NCBI GenBank assembly: GCA_038043025.1
Contig: JBBTCW010000073.1
Span: 1-37,551 of the forward strand
Source: O2-02-FULL-42-9 sp038043025
Lineage (GTDB): Bacteria > Pseudomonadota > Gammaproteobacteria > UBA12402
Direction: 5' to 3'
DNA: 37,551 bases
Below, piece after piece: positions 1 to 7,240 of the stretch. Numbering within the stretch: the stretch's first letter is position 1; each line of letters opens with the position of its first letter. The notes under the pieces are model-generated. The model had not been told where the DNA came from. It ran no database searches and was given only the letters and a program-made list of their open reading frames with translations. The position numbers and the translations under genes are program-made.

Positions 1-39
1 CGCCTAAATCGCTATTATGGGCGAGTTTTCACCAGCCCA

Positions 40-63
40 CCTCTGAGCTGAGGATTGTAAGAT
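40..63 (+). repeat. Direct repeat copy 1 (CTCTGAGCTGAG family)
   Basis: This 24-base unit begins CCTCTGAGCTGAGG and is repeated identically 90 bases further on. The core CTCTGAGCTGAG occurs four times in the window, always in the same orientation. The arms CCTC and GAGG could pair around the six bases TGAGCT. I do not recognise the family. It lies downstream of the histidine-rich gene, which is read toward it. Confidence 0.7.
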
Positions 64-87
64 ATGGCCATCCATGGCCAGGCGTTC

Positions 88-125
88 GCGTGACTGCGAC
101 ATGCCACTGGCATGTCGGTTCACGC
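88..125. repeat. Long imperfect hairpin between two direct repeats
   Basis: The inner stem is nine perfect pairs, CGACATGCC against GGCATGTCG, with a three-base loop. An outer stem GCGTGA/TCACGC is separated from it by a small internal loop (three bases against two). No T-run follows on either strand, so it does not look like an ordinary intrinsic terminator. A shorter palindrome, TGGCC/GGCCA, sits at 65-80. Together with the flanking direct repeats it looks like a small repetitive intergenic element. Confidence 0.6.
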
Positions 126-129
126 TCAC

Positions 130-153
130 CCTCTGAGCTGAGGATTGTAAGAT
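130..153 (+). repeat. Direct repeat copy 2 (CTCTGAGCTGAG family)
   Basis: Identical over 24 bases to the copy at 40-63 and in the same orientation. It ends seven bases before the stop codon of the minus-strand histidine-rich gene. With copy 1 it brackets the hairpin at 88-125. Confidence 0.7.
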
Positions 154-160
154 CAAGCAA

Positions 161-1132
161 TTAATGTCCTGGTCTTGCCTGTGGTTCGGCGGCATGCGGT
201 TCATGCGGTTCATGCGGTTCATGCGGTTCATGCGGCTTGTCATGCGGCTCGCCATGCGTATTATCATGCGGGCCATGTGCATCATGCGGGCCATGCGCGC
301 CATGTGTATTGTGTGCGCCATGTGCGCCATGTGCATCGTGTGCGCCATGTGCATCATGTTCATGAGTATCATGCCCGCCATGTTCTCCACCATGTTCGTG
401 CGCGTAACCGGGCGGTGGACGGCCGGATCCAAAATGTTGATAGAAATCGCCCAACCCTAATACCTTGATAGTGGCATCTTGTGAATGGAAATTGTGAAAT
501 TCAATTTCTTCTTTGCTGTGAACATGGTGATGTTCGTGATGATGTTCATGATGGTGTTCATGATGATGCTCGTGATGATGTTCATGATGGCCATGCTCGT
601 GGTGACCGTGTTCGTGATGCCCGTGGTGTTCGTGATGATGCTCGTGATGATGTTCATGATGCCCATGTTCATGATGGTGTTCATGGTGGTGTTCATGATG
701 CCCGTGGTGCTCGTGATGATGTTCGTGTGCTTTGTGCGCCTCGTGTTTATGCCCCTCGTGGCCAGTGATAATTTCTTTGTGATGTTTTTCTTCTTTGGCG
801 AGTTCTTTGTCTTCTTCTTTTTCTTCGTCGAGTTCTTCTTTGTACTCTTCTTTACCCTCGTCGATTTCTTCTTGTTTTTCTTTTTGTTCTTTGAGTCTTG
901 CGTCTCGGTCAAAGACATCTATCGTGAGTTGATCTTGTTTGCCGCCGCCGCCTTCGTCTTCATCCATCTTGTTGCGGCATTCGCTACAAATTCCGCTATA
1001 GATAGCGCCTAAAACAGGATCTTCGATCAAAAAAGCCTCTAGTGATTTTCGATGTTTGCAGATTGAGCAAATTTTACTCGAACCAAAGTAAGTCATGTGA
1101 TCATTTTTACTCGTCATCATACAAATAGACAT
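161..1132 (-). CDS. Histidine-rich protein with N-terminal four-cysteine zinc-ribbon-like motif
   Basis: I do not recognise this as a named family. The 323-residue reading starts at 1132; a second start at 1117 (MTSKN) is possible and neither has a clear ribosome site. Residues 22-52 contain CxxC, 23 residues, then CxxC, a pattern typical of a structural zinc ribbon. Residues about 56-120 are Lys/Glu-rich and probably helical or coiled. From about 120 to 205 the chain is almost entirely HEHHHEH-type repeats. A second His/Gly/Ala/Asp-rich stretch ends in repeated HEP units. There is no signal peptide or membrane segment. Metal binding (Zn, Ni or Cu storage or buffering) is the obvious inference, but a secreted effector cannot be excluded because the gene is divergent from, and next to, the T4BSS operon. 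The repetitive DNA keeps several other frames open, but the zinc-ribbon start and the stop position support this frame. Confidence 0.72.
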   Translation of the reverse strand: MSICMMTSKNDHMTYFGSSKICSICKHRKSLEAFLIEDPVLGAIYSGICSECRNKMDEDEGGGGKQDQLTIDVFDRDARLKEQKEKQEEIDEGKEEYKEELDEEKEEDKELAKEEKHHKEIITGHEGHKHEAHKAHEHHHEHHGHHEHHHEHHHEHGHHEHHHEHHHEHHGHHEHGHHEHGHHEHHHEHHHEHHHEHHHEHHHVHSKEEIEFHNFHSQDATIKVLGLGDFYQHFGSGRPPPGYAHEHGGEHGGHDTHEHDAHGAHDAHGAHGAHNTHGAHGPHDAHGPHDNTHGEPHDKPHEPHEPHEPHEPHAAEPQARPGH

Positions 1133-1266
1133 ACCCTGTTAATATGAGCGGCTTTCATGCCAGTTTTGTTTGTTTTGCGATTGTTCATTGGTTTAATTAA
1201 TGTTATGTTAGTTATTATCATTTTAGCACTAAATGAACAACTATTTTAGGCGTTTAAGGGGTGAAT
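1133..1266. promoter_or_regulatory. Divergent intergenic region serving icmP and the histidine-rich gene
   Basis: This 134-base AT-rich gap separates two divergent genes and must hold the promoter of the T4BSS operon unless that lies further upstream. A weak plus-strand candidate is TTGTTC at 1181-1186, a 17-base spacer and TATGTT at 1204-1209. Neither hexamer is close to consensus. I could not identify a convincing PmrA- or CpxR-type operator by eye. Confidence 0.3.
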
Positions 1267-2391
1267 ATGTCAGGTGGTGGAGGCGGCGGACAGGAGGGTC
1301 AGGGGAAAGACCCCGCTGGCACTGGAATCATATGGATTTTAGCGGCAGTTTTTGTATTGTTGTGGGGCGTATGGACGTTTGGACATGTTCAAATTGTTGC
1401 CGGGTTTTTTTATCTCAAGCAGGTTGAAATTAGCATTATCCAATTTTTTGTTGGGGGTTTGGATCAGCTCAAAGTCTATGTTACTACAACGTCGCCAGGT
1501 ACGGTTGATCTTCAATCCTTAACGAGTGTCGCGAATCAAGTCGGCGACTACTTGCAAATTCCTGTTATTATTATTTTATTGCTATTGGCGGGGGTGCTTT
1601 TTTTTCGCAGCTCAACAACACGCTATAGCGAAACCTATACCATGTCGACTTTTGTGCATAAAGAAATAAAAAATTGGCCGCAAAGCGTGCCGGTCATTGA
1701 CTTAGATTTGGTGCATACTGATGTGGATGAAGGAGCTTGGGCGATGGCATTGACGCCCATGATGTTTGCCAAAAAATATCAGCTACTAACGGATCCGACA
1801 CAAAAATATTACGAGGATCGGTTAAAAGCCGAAATGACTTATAATGTTTCTGTGAGGCACGAGCGTGCTAAGCAGGTTTTCATGATGCAGCTGGGTAAAT
1901 TATGGCAAGGATCTGCCGCGTTGAAGCCATATATGCGCGCATTATTTGCTGTTTTTATCGCACGTGGTGCTCAAGATTCACAGGCGTCATCTGATCTGTT
2001 AGAACAGATATCGCGCTCTTCGCGTACCGGAAGATTAGATTTTTCAGGGGTTGATCGGATCATAGAAAAATATGAGAAATTGCCCGCCGTGCAAGCAGTG
2101 ATTAGTAAGCATGCCTATGAATTGACTGTCATGGCATCCATGTTGGCATTTGCTCGCACCGATGGTGTGTTATCCAGCGCGGAGATTTTGTGGTTAAAAC
2201 CGGTTGATCGACGTTTATGGTTTGTTTTAAATACCGTGGGTCGTCGGGTGGCAGTGCCCGAAGTCGCGGGGGTTTATGCGCATTGGATCGCTGAGAAAAA
2301 ATTACAGCGCGCGTTAAAAATGCCCATGATTGATTCGGCGATTGATGCATTAGATATGGCAATACAGGAAGTGTTGTACAAGCCTGTGTAG
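1267..2391 (+). CDS. icmP: T4BSS coupling-complex protein DotM/IcmP
   Basis: DotM/IcmP is an inner-membrane partner of the DotL ATPase and helps recruit effectors to the type IVB channel. The chain is about 374 residues, as in Legionella (376). It has a Gly-rich start, a membrane segment at about residues 18-38, a second at about 100-118, and a large cytoplasmic C-terminal domain with many charged residues. I chose ATG 1267 over the GTG two codons upstream because AAGGGG lies five bases before it. It is the first gene of the plus-strand icm run, and icmO follows after 17 bases. In Legionella icmQ lies upstream of icmP; here the upstream gene is the unrelated divergent histidine-rich one. Confidence 0.93.
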   Translation: MSGGGGGGQEGQGKDPAGTGIIWILAAVFVLLWGVWTFGHVQIVAGFFYLKQVEISIIQFFVGGLDQLKVYVTTTSPGTVDLQSLTSVANQVGDYLQIPVIIILLLLAGVLFFRSSTTRYSETYTMSTFVHKEIKNWPQSVPVIDLDLVHTDVDEGAWAMALTPMMFAKKYQLLTDPTQKYYEDRLKAEMTYNVSVRHERAKQVFMMQLGKLWQGSAALKPYMRALFAVFIARGAQDSQASSDLLEQISRSSRTGRLDFSGVDRIIEKYEKLPAVQAVISKHAYELTVMASMLAFARTDGVLSSAEILWLKPVDRRLWFVLNTVGRRVAVPEVAGVYAHWIAEKKLQRALKMPMIDSAIDALDMAIQEVLYKPV

Positions 2392-2408
2392 TGTGATTGG
2401 GAGATACA

Positions 2409-4790
2409 ATGAAGATACGAGGGTTAACGGAACATCAAGAACAAGATCCCCGCCTATTGCTGCGTGATACGCGCACCATCGGCGAACATCTGCATCATTT
2501 TTTTGAGAGTCCGCGGAATGGAGCGATCGTTCTGTTGGGTTCAGCGTTAGCAGTGCTTTTTGTTAAATCCATCGCAGATTTTATTTTTTTATTTTGTTTG
2601 GGTGTGTTTTGGTACTCCTATAAACGCGAAACCACTTTACCCGTGCGTTTGCCGTTGCGTGCACATATGCATGATTACAACGATTTGAAACCGGGCGGAC
2701 ATCATCCGAATATGGCGCAAGGTATTTATTTTTATGGGAATGAAGCGGAAACCAATGAGGAAGTTTGGTTTAACGATACGGACATGCGTACGCATACGTT
2801 GTTTTTTGGTTCAACCGGTAGCGGTAAAACAGAAGCCTTAATTGGCATTGCCTTCAACGCGCTCGTGCAAGGCAGTGGATTCATTTATGTTGATGGTAAA
2901 GGCGATAATACCTTGTTTGCGAAGATTTTTTCGATGGCGCGCAGCGTGGGTCGTGAAGATGATATGTTGTTAATTAACTATATGACGGGTGCACGTGATA
3001 TTGTAGGTCCTCAAGAACGGCGGTTATCAAACACACTAAATCCTTTTTCACAGGGTTCCTCGAGCATGCTCACACAATTGGTCGTGAGTTTGATGAGTCA
3101 GGCCAGCGGTACACCGGATGGCGATATGTGGAAAGGTCGCGCGATCGCTTTCGTTGAAGCACTCATGAAAATATTAGTGTATATGCGCGACCAAGAGAAA
3201 ATATTATTGGATGCGAATAGTATTCGAAATTATTTTGATTTAGCGCGATTGGAATCGATCGTGATTGATAAAAAATTTCCGCGTGATACTCAAGAAGCGG
3301 TTGATATTAGTGATATACCTGCCGTGATTATGGAGCCGATTTATAACTATGTGGTGACATTGCCCGGTTATAACAAAGAGAAAAAAGGAAAACAGGTATC
3401 GCAGGTTTGGGAACAGCATGGTTTTATTACGATGCAGTTGGTTCGCGTGTTCAGCTCGTTGGCGGATACCTATGGACATATTTTACGAATTAAATTAGCT
3501 GAAGTCGATTTGCGCGACGTTATTTTGAATCGTCGTATTTTGGTCGTATTATTACCCGCATTAGAAAAGTCACCGGATGAGTTGGCCAATTTAGGCAAGA
3601 TTATTATGGCATCCATGCGTGCGATGATGGCAGCCGGGTTAGGTGAAGAAGTGGAAGGCGCCTATCATGATTTGGTGTTAAGCAAACCGACGAATGCGTC
3701 AACGCCGTATTTATGTATTTTGGACGAATATGGTTATTATGCCGTACCTGGATTTGCGGTGGTGCCGGCGCAAGCGCGATCATTAGGGTTTTCTGTTATT
3801 TTTGCAGGTCAAGATTTGCCGTCATTCCAGCGTGCCTCGAAAGAAGAAGCCGCCTCCATTGGCGCTAATACCAATATTAAAATTGCCATGAAGATGGAAG
3901 ATCCTTTAGAAACATGGGATTTCTTTATGCGTACGGCCGGTGAAGCGTACGTCACGAAGGTGGACGCATTTCGCGGTGATGCGGATAGTATTTTGCATCA
4001 TTATACGGATACGCATAGCGCGTCTGCTGAACGACGTTCACGAATTGATTTATTAGATTTAAAAGATCAGCGACAAGGCGAAGCGCATTTGTTTTTCCAA
4101 TCGAAAATTGTGCGCTATAGAACATTTTATGCGAATCCTACGCCCGTTGAAAAAATGCGCTTGAATCATTTTTTACAAGTCGATTTGCCGAAAAATGTGG
4201 TGTTGGTTGAATTAGAACATAGCTTCGCTGCATTTGCGGATGTGGTGAAAGAAGGGACTGTCACCTTTAATGTGCCAGAGTTTTCACAAAATATTCAAAC
4301 GGTATCAGATACATTACATCATGATACAGCACCGACGCTCATTGAACGTGGTGTGTCGGCATTAATTGCAATACAGGAACAGACGCAATCGGTTGAAATA
4401 GGTGAATCTGAAGAAGCGTTGGCAAAGGAAGGGACATTAAATATCTTCTCGTCGATTACAATACCCGAGTTGGCCAATGAATTTCTCTCTCCGGATGAGT
4501 TATCACGATTTGCAGTGCCGTTGCTACAAAAGGGTATTTGCAGTGAAAAAATTGGTTATACCGAGCGATTATTTGGTAAACCTGAAGCACAGGCTAATAA
4601 AGTATCGACGGAGATCGTCAAAGACATGCAGGTTGGCACGCATTATCCGCCAGAAATTTTATTCTCGCCCAGTGCGCAAGAAACAGCTAAATTGGTTTAT
4701 GAGTTGTCCGATAGTTTTAAACAGATGCAACAGGCTGGAGATGCGGGTTCAGGTTCGTTAGCAAGCGCAGATGCGGGGGAATTATTATGA
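2409..4790 (+). CDS. icmO: T4BSS coupling ATPase DotL/IcmO
   Basis: DotL is the type IV coupling protein of the Dot/Icm system. It is a VirD4/TraD-like ATPase that receives effectors and feeds them to the channel. The chain has about 793 residues (Legionella 783). It carries two N-terminal hydrophobic stretches (about residues 35-80), a Walker A motif STGSGKT at residues 135-141 and a Walker B-like segment (LCILDEYG) further on. A long C-terminal tail follows; in Legionella that region binds DotN, IcmS/IcmW and LvgA. ATG 2409 is preferred to the TTG at 2397 because GGGAG lies five bases upstream of it. Its stop overlaps the icmN start by four bases (ATGA), so the two are probably translationally coupled. 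Confidence 0.96.
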   Translation: MKIRGLTEHQEQDPRLLLRDTRTIGEHLHHFFESPRNGAIVLLGSALAVLFVKSIADFIFLFCLGVFWYSYKRETTLPVRLPLRAHMHDYNDLKPGGHHPNMAQGIYFYGNEAETNEEVWFNDTDMRTHTLFFGSTGSGKTEALIGIAFNALVQGSGFIYVDGKGDNTLFAKIFSMARSVGREDDMLLINYMTGARDIVGPQERRLSNTLNPFSQGSSSMLTQLVVSLMSQASGTPDGDMWKGRAIAFVEALMKILVYMRDQEKILLDANSIRNYFDLARLESIVIDKKFPRDTQEAVDISDIPAVIMEPIYNYVVTLPGYNKEKKGKQVSQVWEQHGFITMQLVRVFSSLADTYGHILRIKLAEVDLRDVILNRRILVVLLPALEKSPDELANLGKIIMASMRAMMAAGLGEEVEGAYHDLVLSKPTNASTPYLCILDEYGYYAVPGFAVVPAQARSLGFSVIFAGQDLPSFQRASKEEAASIGANTNIKIAMKMEDPLETWDFFMRTAGEAYVTKVDAFRGDADSILHHYTDTHSASAERRSRIDLLDLKDQRQGEAHLFFQSKIVRYRTFYANPTPVEKMRLNHFLQVDLPKNVVLVELEHSFAAFADVVKEGTVTFNVPEFSQNIQTVSDTLHHDTAPTLIERGVSALIAIQEQTQSVEIGESEEALAKEGTLNIFSSITIPELANEFLSPDELSRFAVPLLQKGICSEKIGYTERLFGKPEAQANKVSTEIVKDMQVGTHYPPEILFSPSAQETAKLVYELSDSFKQMQQAGDAGSGSLASADAGELL

Positions 4791-5317
4791 AAATTGTGAT
4801 TAAAAAGAGTTTTTTATTATTGGCGGTTGGTTGTTTGGGGTTGGCAGGCTGCGTGGTTTTGCAGCCAGAATCCAACCAAACATTAGTGCATAGCGTGGCT
4901 TGTTATCCAGAAACACAAGATGCACGTGTGTCGACATTGTCTCAAAAAGGTATTCGTGTGGATATGTTGGGCGATGATGTCTTTTTGACGCTGCCGTTGT
5001 CATATGCATTTTCTAATGCGGTGGCTGCTACAGTAGATTCTGGATTCCAGTCGACAGCGGCGCTCATTGCTCAGTTTTTACAGTGTTACAATCGAACAAC
5101 GACTACGGTGACAGTGTATAATGATGTATTAGCTACTCGTGCTCAAAATCAAGTTTTATCAGCACAGCAGGCGCAGGCGGTCATGGATATGTTATGGGAT
5201 GCAGGGTTAACAGATAATGTGATGGTTGCCTCAGGCGCGGGCAAATCAACAAAACAGGACAAAGCAGGGGATCGGCGTATCAGTATTAAGACGACGTTGA
5301 GAGGGGGCGCCGAGTAA
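4787..5317 (+). CDS. icmN: T4BSS outer-membrane lipoprotein DotK/IcmN
   Basis: DotK/IcmN is a small lipoprotein of the Dot/Icm outer-membrane core. The 176-residue chain begins with a basic, hydrophobic signal ending in the lipobox LAGC, so Cys22 should be lipidated. The C-terminal half reads like a shortened OmpA/peptidoglycan-binding domain, with the helix around LSAQQAQAVMD and a final DRRISIKT strand region. The start codon overlaps the end of icmO. A 111-base gap follows, where Legionella has icmM/dotJ. Confidence 0.88.
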   Translation: MKIVIKKSFLLLAVGCLGLAGCVVLQPESNQTLVHSVACYPETQDARVSTLSQKGIRVDMLGDDVFLTLPLSYAFSNAVAATVDSGFQSTAALIAQFLQCYNRTTTTVTVYNDVLATRAQNQVLSAQQAQAVMDMLWDAGLTDNVMVASGAGKSTKQDKAGDRRISIKTTLRGGAE

Positions 5318-5428
5318 CATAGTATAGTAGGCGTTGTACAAAAAATGAAATATGCGGGCTAGGTCTTGTGCATTGTTTATGTCTGATATATAGTCAAATG
5401 AAGGTGGAAGTAAAAAAGGACAGAATTA

Positions 5429-6052
5429 ATGGCTTATGATGCGTTGGAAGAAGTAAAACATCGTAATGAATTTTATCGCGATGGCTACCGAAAAATCGTT
5501 GTTGCTTTGATGTTAGCGTTGCTGATTATTGTTGGTTTAGTGGGTGCCATATTTGGTATTTTGGCGACTCGTCCCACGCCTACCTATTTTGCAACCACGA
5601 ACGATGGCCGCATTATCTCCTTGGTGCCTTTAAATCAACCTAATTTATCAGATCAAGCGTTATTGCAGTGGGCGAGCAATGCGGTTATTTCCATTTATTC
5701 CTATAGTTTTGTGAATTATCAAAAAGTGTTTCAGGATAATGAGCAGTATTTTACCGATGCGGGATGGAAGGCTTTTTTAAATTCTGTAAAAGACTCTAAT
5801 TCTTTATCGGCTGTTATAAAAAACAAATTGATTGTATCAGCGGTAGTCACAGGGGCACCCGTGGTGACAAACAGATTTTTGTATAATAATAATTATACAT
5901 GGAAAGTGCAAATGCCAATTACGGTAACGATGCAGGGTACGGGTTCTCCCAGCACACAAAATTTTATGGTGACCTTGACAATTACACGTGTTTCAACGTT
6001 AGATAGTATTAGCGGGGTTGGAATTAGTCAGTTTGTATCTGGACAGCAGTAA
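5429..6052 (+). CDS. icmL: T4BSS inner-membrane protein DotI/IcmL
   Basis: DotI/IcmL is an inner-membrane, VirB8/TraM-like component that assembles under the channel. The chain is 207 residues, close to the Legionella 212. A short charged cytoplasmic N-terminus precedes one strong membrane helix (about residues 22-46). The periplasmic NTF2-like domain follows, with the segment PTPTYFATTNDGRII right after the membrane and a run of beta strands (YTWKVQMPITVTMQG) in the second half. The ribosome site AAGGA lies eight bases before the ATG. Legionella also encodes the shorter paralogue DotJ; no such gene is present here, so DotI may act alone. Confidence 0.94.
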   Translation: MAYDALEEVKHRNEFYRDGYRKIVVALMLALLIIVGLVGAIFGILATRPTPTYFATTNDGRIISLVPLNQPNLSDQALLQWASNAVISIYSYSFVNYQKVFQDNEQYFTDAGWKAFLNSVKDSNSLSAVIKNKLIVSAVVTGAPVVTNRFLYNNNYTWKVQMPITVTMQGTGSPSTQNFMVTLTITRVSTLDSISGVGISQFVSGQQ

Positions 6053-6058
6053 GAGGCA

Positions 6059-7240
6059 ATGATGAAGATGAACAAAATTGGCAAAAAAAAGAACATCATT
6101 ATTGCCATAACAGTAACATGTTCCCTGTTTGTACTGGGTGGGGTTCAAATACTGTACGCTGCGGACAATGGCGCCTCTACGACGGTGGATACCATATCCG
6201 GTACTACTAAAGCGCAGTCAGAGAAATCACGATCAAATAGTGATACGCAATCATTGCAGTTGACGGCCGCAAATCCGGTTGATTTTTCATCCACAGACAG
6301 TACGACACAAACAAATTCGATGGCGACTGATGACGCGAACGTCGATACGGCAACAACAAATACGGTAAGTCAATCATCGAAATCGAATGATAGTTTGACA
6401 TTACAACCGGCGAACACCGTGTCTTCTGGAAGTATAGATTTAGATCCAGGGCATGTTTTCGCTACCCCCAGTGCGAACCAGCAGCAAGCATTTCAAAATG
6501 TGGCCGAGCAATCTTTGCCGATGACGCCTGATCAAATTATCTATTTGAAGAAACGATTGCAAGAAACTCAGCGTGCAAAAGCGGCATCAGCGACGTTTCC
6601 ACCCAAACCAACCGTGAGCACACAAACTGTTAATTTAGCACCAGGCGCCACACCGCCGGTCGTGCGGTTGCAACAAGGGTTTGTGACATCGGTTGTGTTT
6701 GTTGATAACACGGGAGCCGATTGGCCGATAGACTCTTATGACTTGGGTAATTCGAAGGCTTTTAATATTCAGGTAGCGTCGGGTAGTAATACCATGATGA
6801 TTCAGGCGATTGATATGTACACCTATGGCAACTTGGCGGTGAATTTAAAAGGCTTATCCACGCCGGTGATGTTGACGTTGGTGCCGGGTGGCCAGGCGGT
6901 TGATTATCGTTTGGATTTGCGCATACAAAATGCTGGACCTAATGCAACGATGAGCAATACAAATCAAATTGCATCCCCTGTGAGTGATGAATTGTTATCT
7001 GTATTAGATGGTGTGCCGCCGGCGGATTCGCAAATATTGCAAGTGAGTGATTCGCAATCTCAAGCTTGGTTGCTGGGAGATAAAATGTATTTGCGCACAC
7101 ATTTAACGGTGTTGTCGCCGAGCTGGGATAGTGTTGTAACCAGTCCAGATGGCATGAAGGCGTACGAAATGCAAAAAAGCCCCATGGTGCTTGTGTCGAA
7201 ATTTGGGCAACCGGTTCAATTAACCATAGAGGGATTGTGA
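6059..7240 (+). CDS. icmK: T4BSS outer-membrane core protein DotH/IcmK
   Basis: DotH/IcmK forms the outer-membrane ring of the Dot/Icm core complex with DotC, DotD, DotK and DotG. The 393-residue chain has a basic N-terminus and a hydrophobic signal at about residues 12-35, ending near LYAAD. A low-complexity Ser/Thr/Asp/Asn region reaches to about residue 155. The conserved C-terminal domain (VirB9/TraN-like) includes the stretch GADWPIDSYDLGN. It is somewhat longer than the Legionella protein (about 360), and the extra length is mostly in the Ser/Thr-rich linker. Three methionine codons occur in the first four, and AGAGG just upstream fits either of the first two. The stop overlaps the icmE start by one base. 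Confidence 0.94.
   Translation: MMKMNKIGKKKNIIIAITVTCSLFVLGGVQILYAADNGASTTVDTISGTTKAQSEKSRSNSDTQSLQLTAANPVDFSSTDSTTQTNSMATDDANVDTATTNTVSQSSKSNDSLTLQPANTVSSGSIDLDPGHVFATPSANQQQAFQNVAEQSLPMTPDQIIYLKKRLQETQRAKAASATFPPKPTVSTQTVNLAPGATPPVVRLQQGFVTSVVFVDNTGADWPIDSYDLGNSKAFNIQVASGSNTMMIQAIDMYTYGNLAVNLKGLSTPVMLTLVPGGQAVDYRLDLRIQNAGPNATMSNTNQIASPVSDELLSVLDGVPPADSQILQVSDSQSQAWLLGDKMYLRTHLTVLSPSWDSVVTSPDGMKAYEMQKSPMVLVSKFGQPVQLTIEGL

Noticed and set aside
40..153. CRISPR-like repeat pair
   Set aside because: Only two copies, 90 bases apart, with a hairpin and not a spacer between them, and no cas genes.
457..1012. Open frames on both strands overlapping the histidine-rich gene (Met/Phe-rich and Lys/Thr-rich products)
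   Set aside because: They are side effects of the repetitive His/Glu codons, with low-complexity products; the zinc-ribbon motif supports only the one minus-strand frame.
161..1132. Histidine-rich protein as nickel chaperone for the Hyf-like complex
   Set aside because: The complex has no nickel site and the genes are over 20 kb apart on unlinked transcripts.
5318..5428. Remnant of icmM
   Set aside because: The gap is too short and I see no open frame or DotI-like stretch in it.
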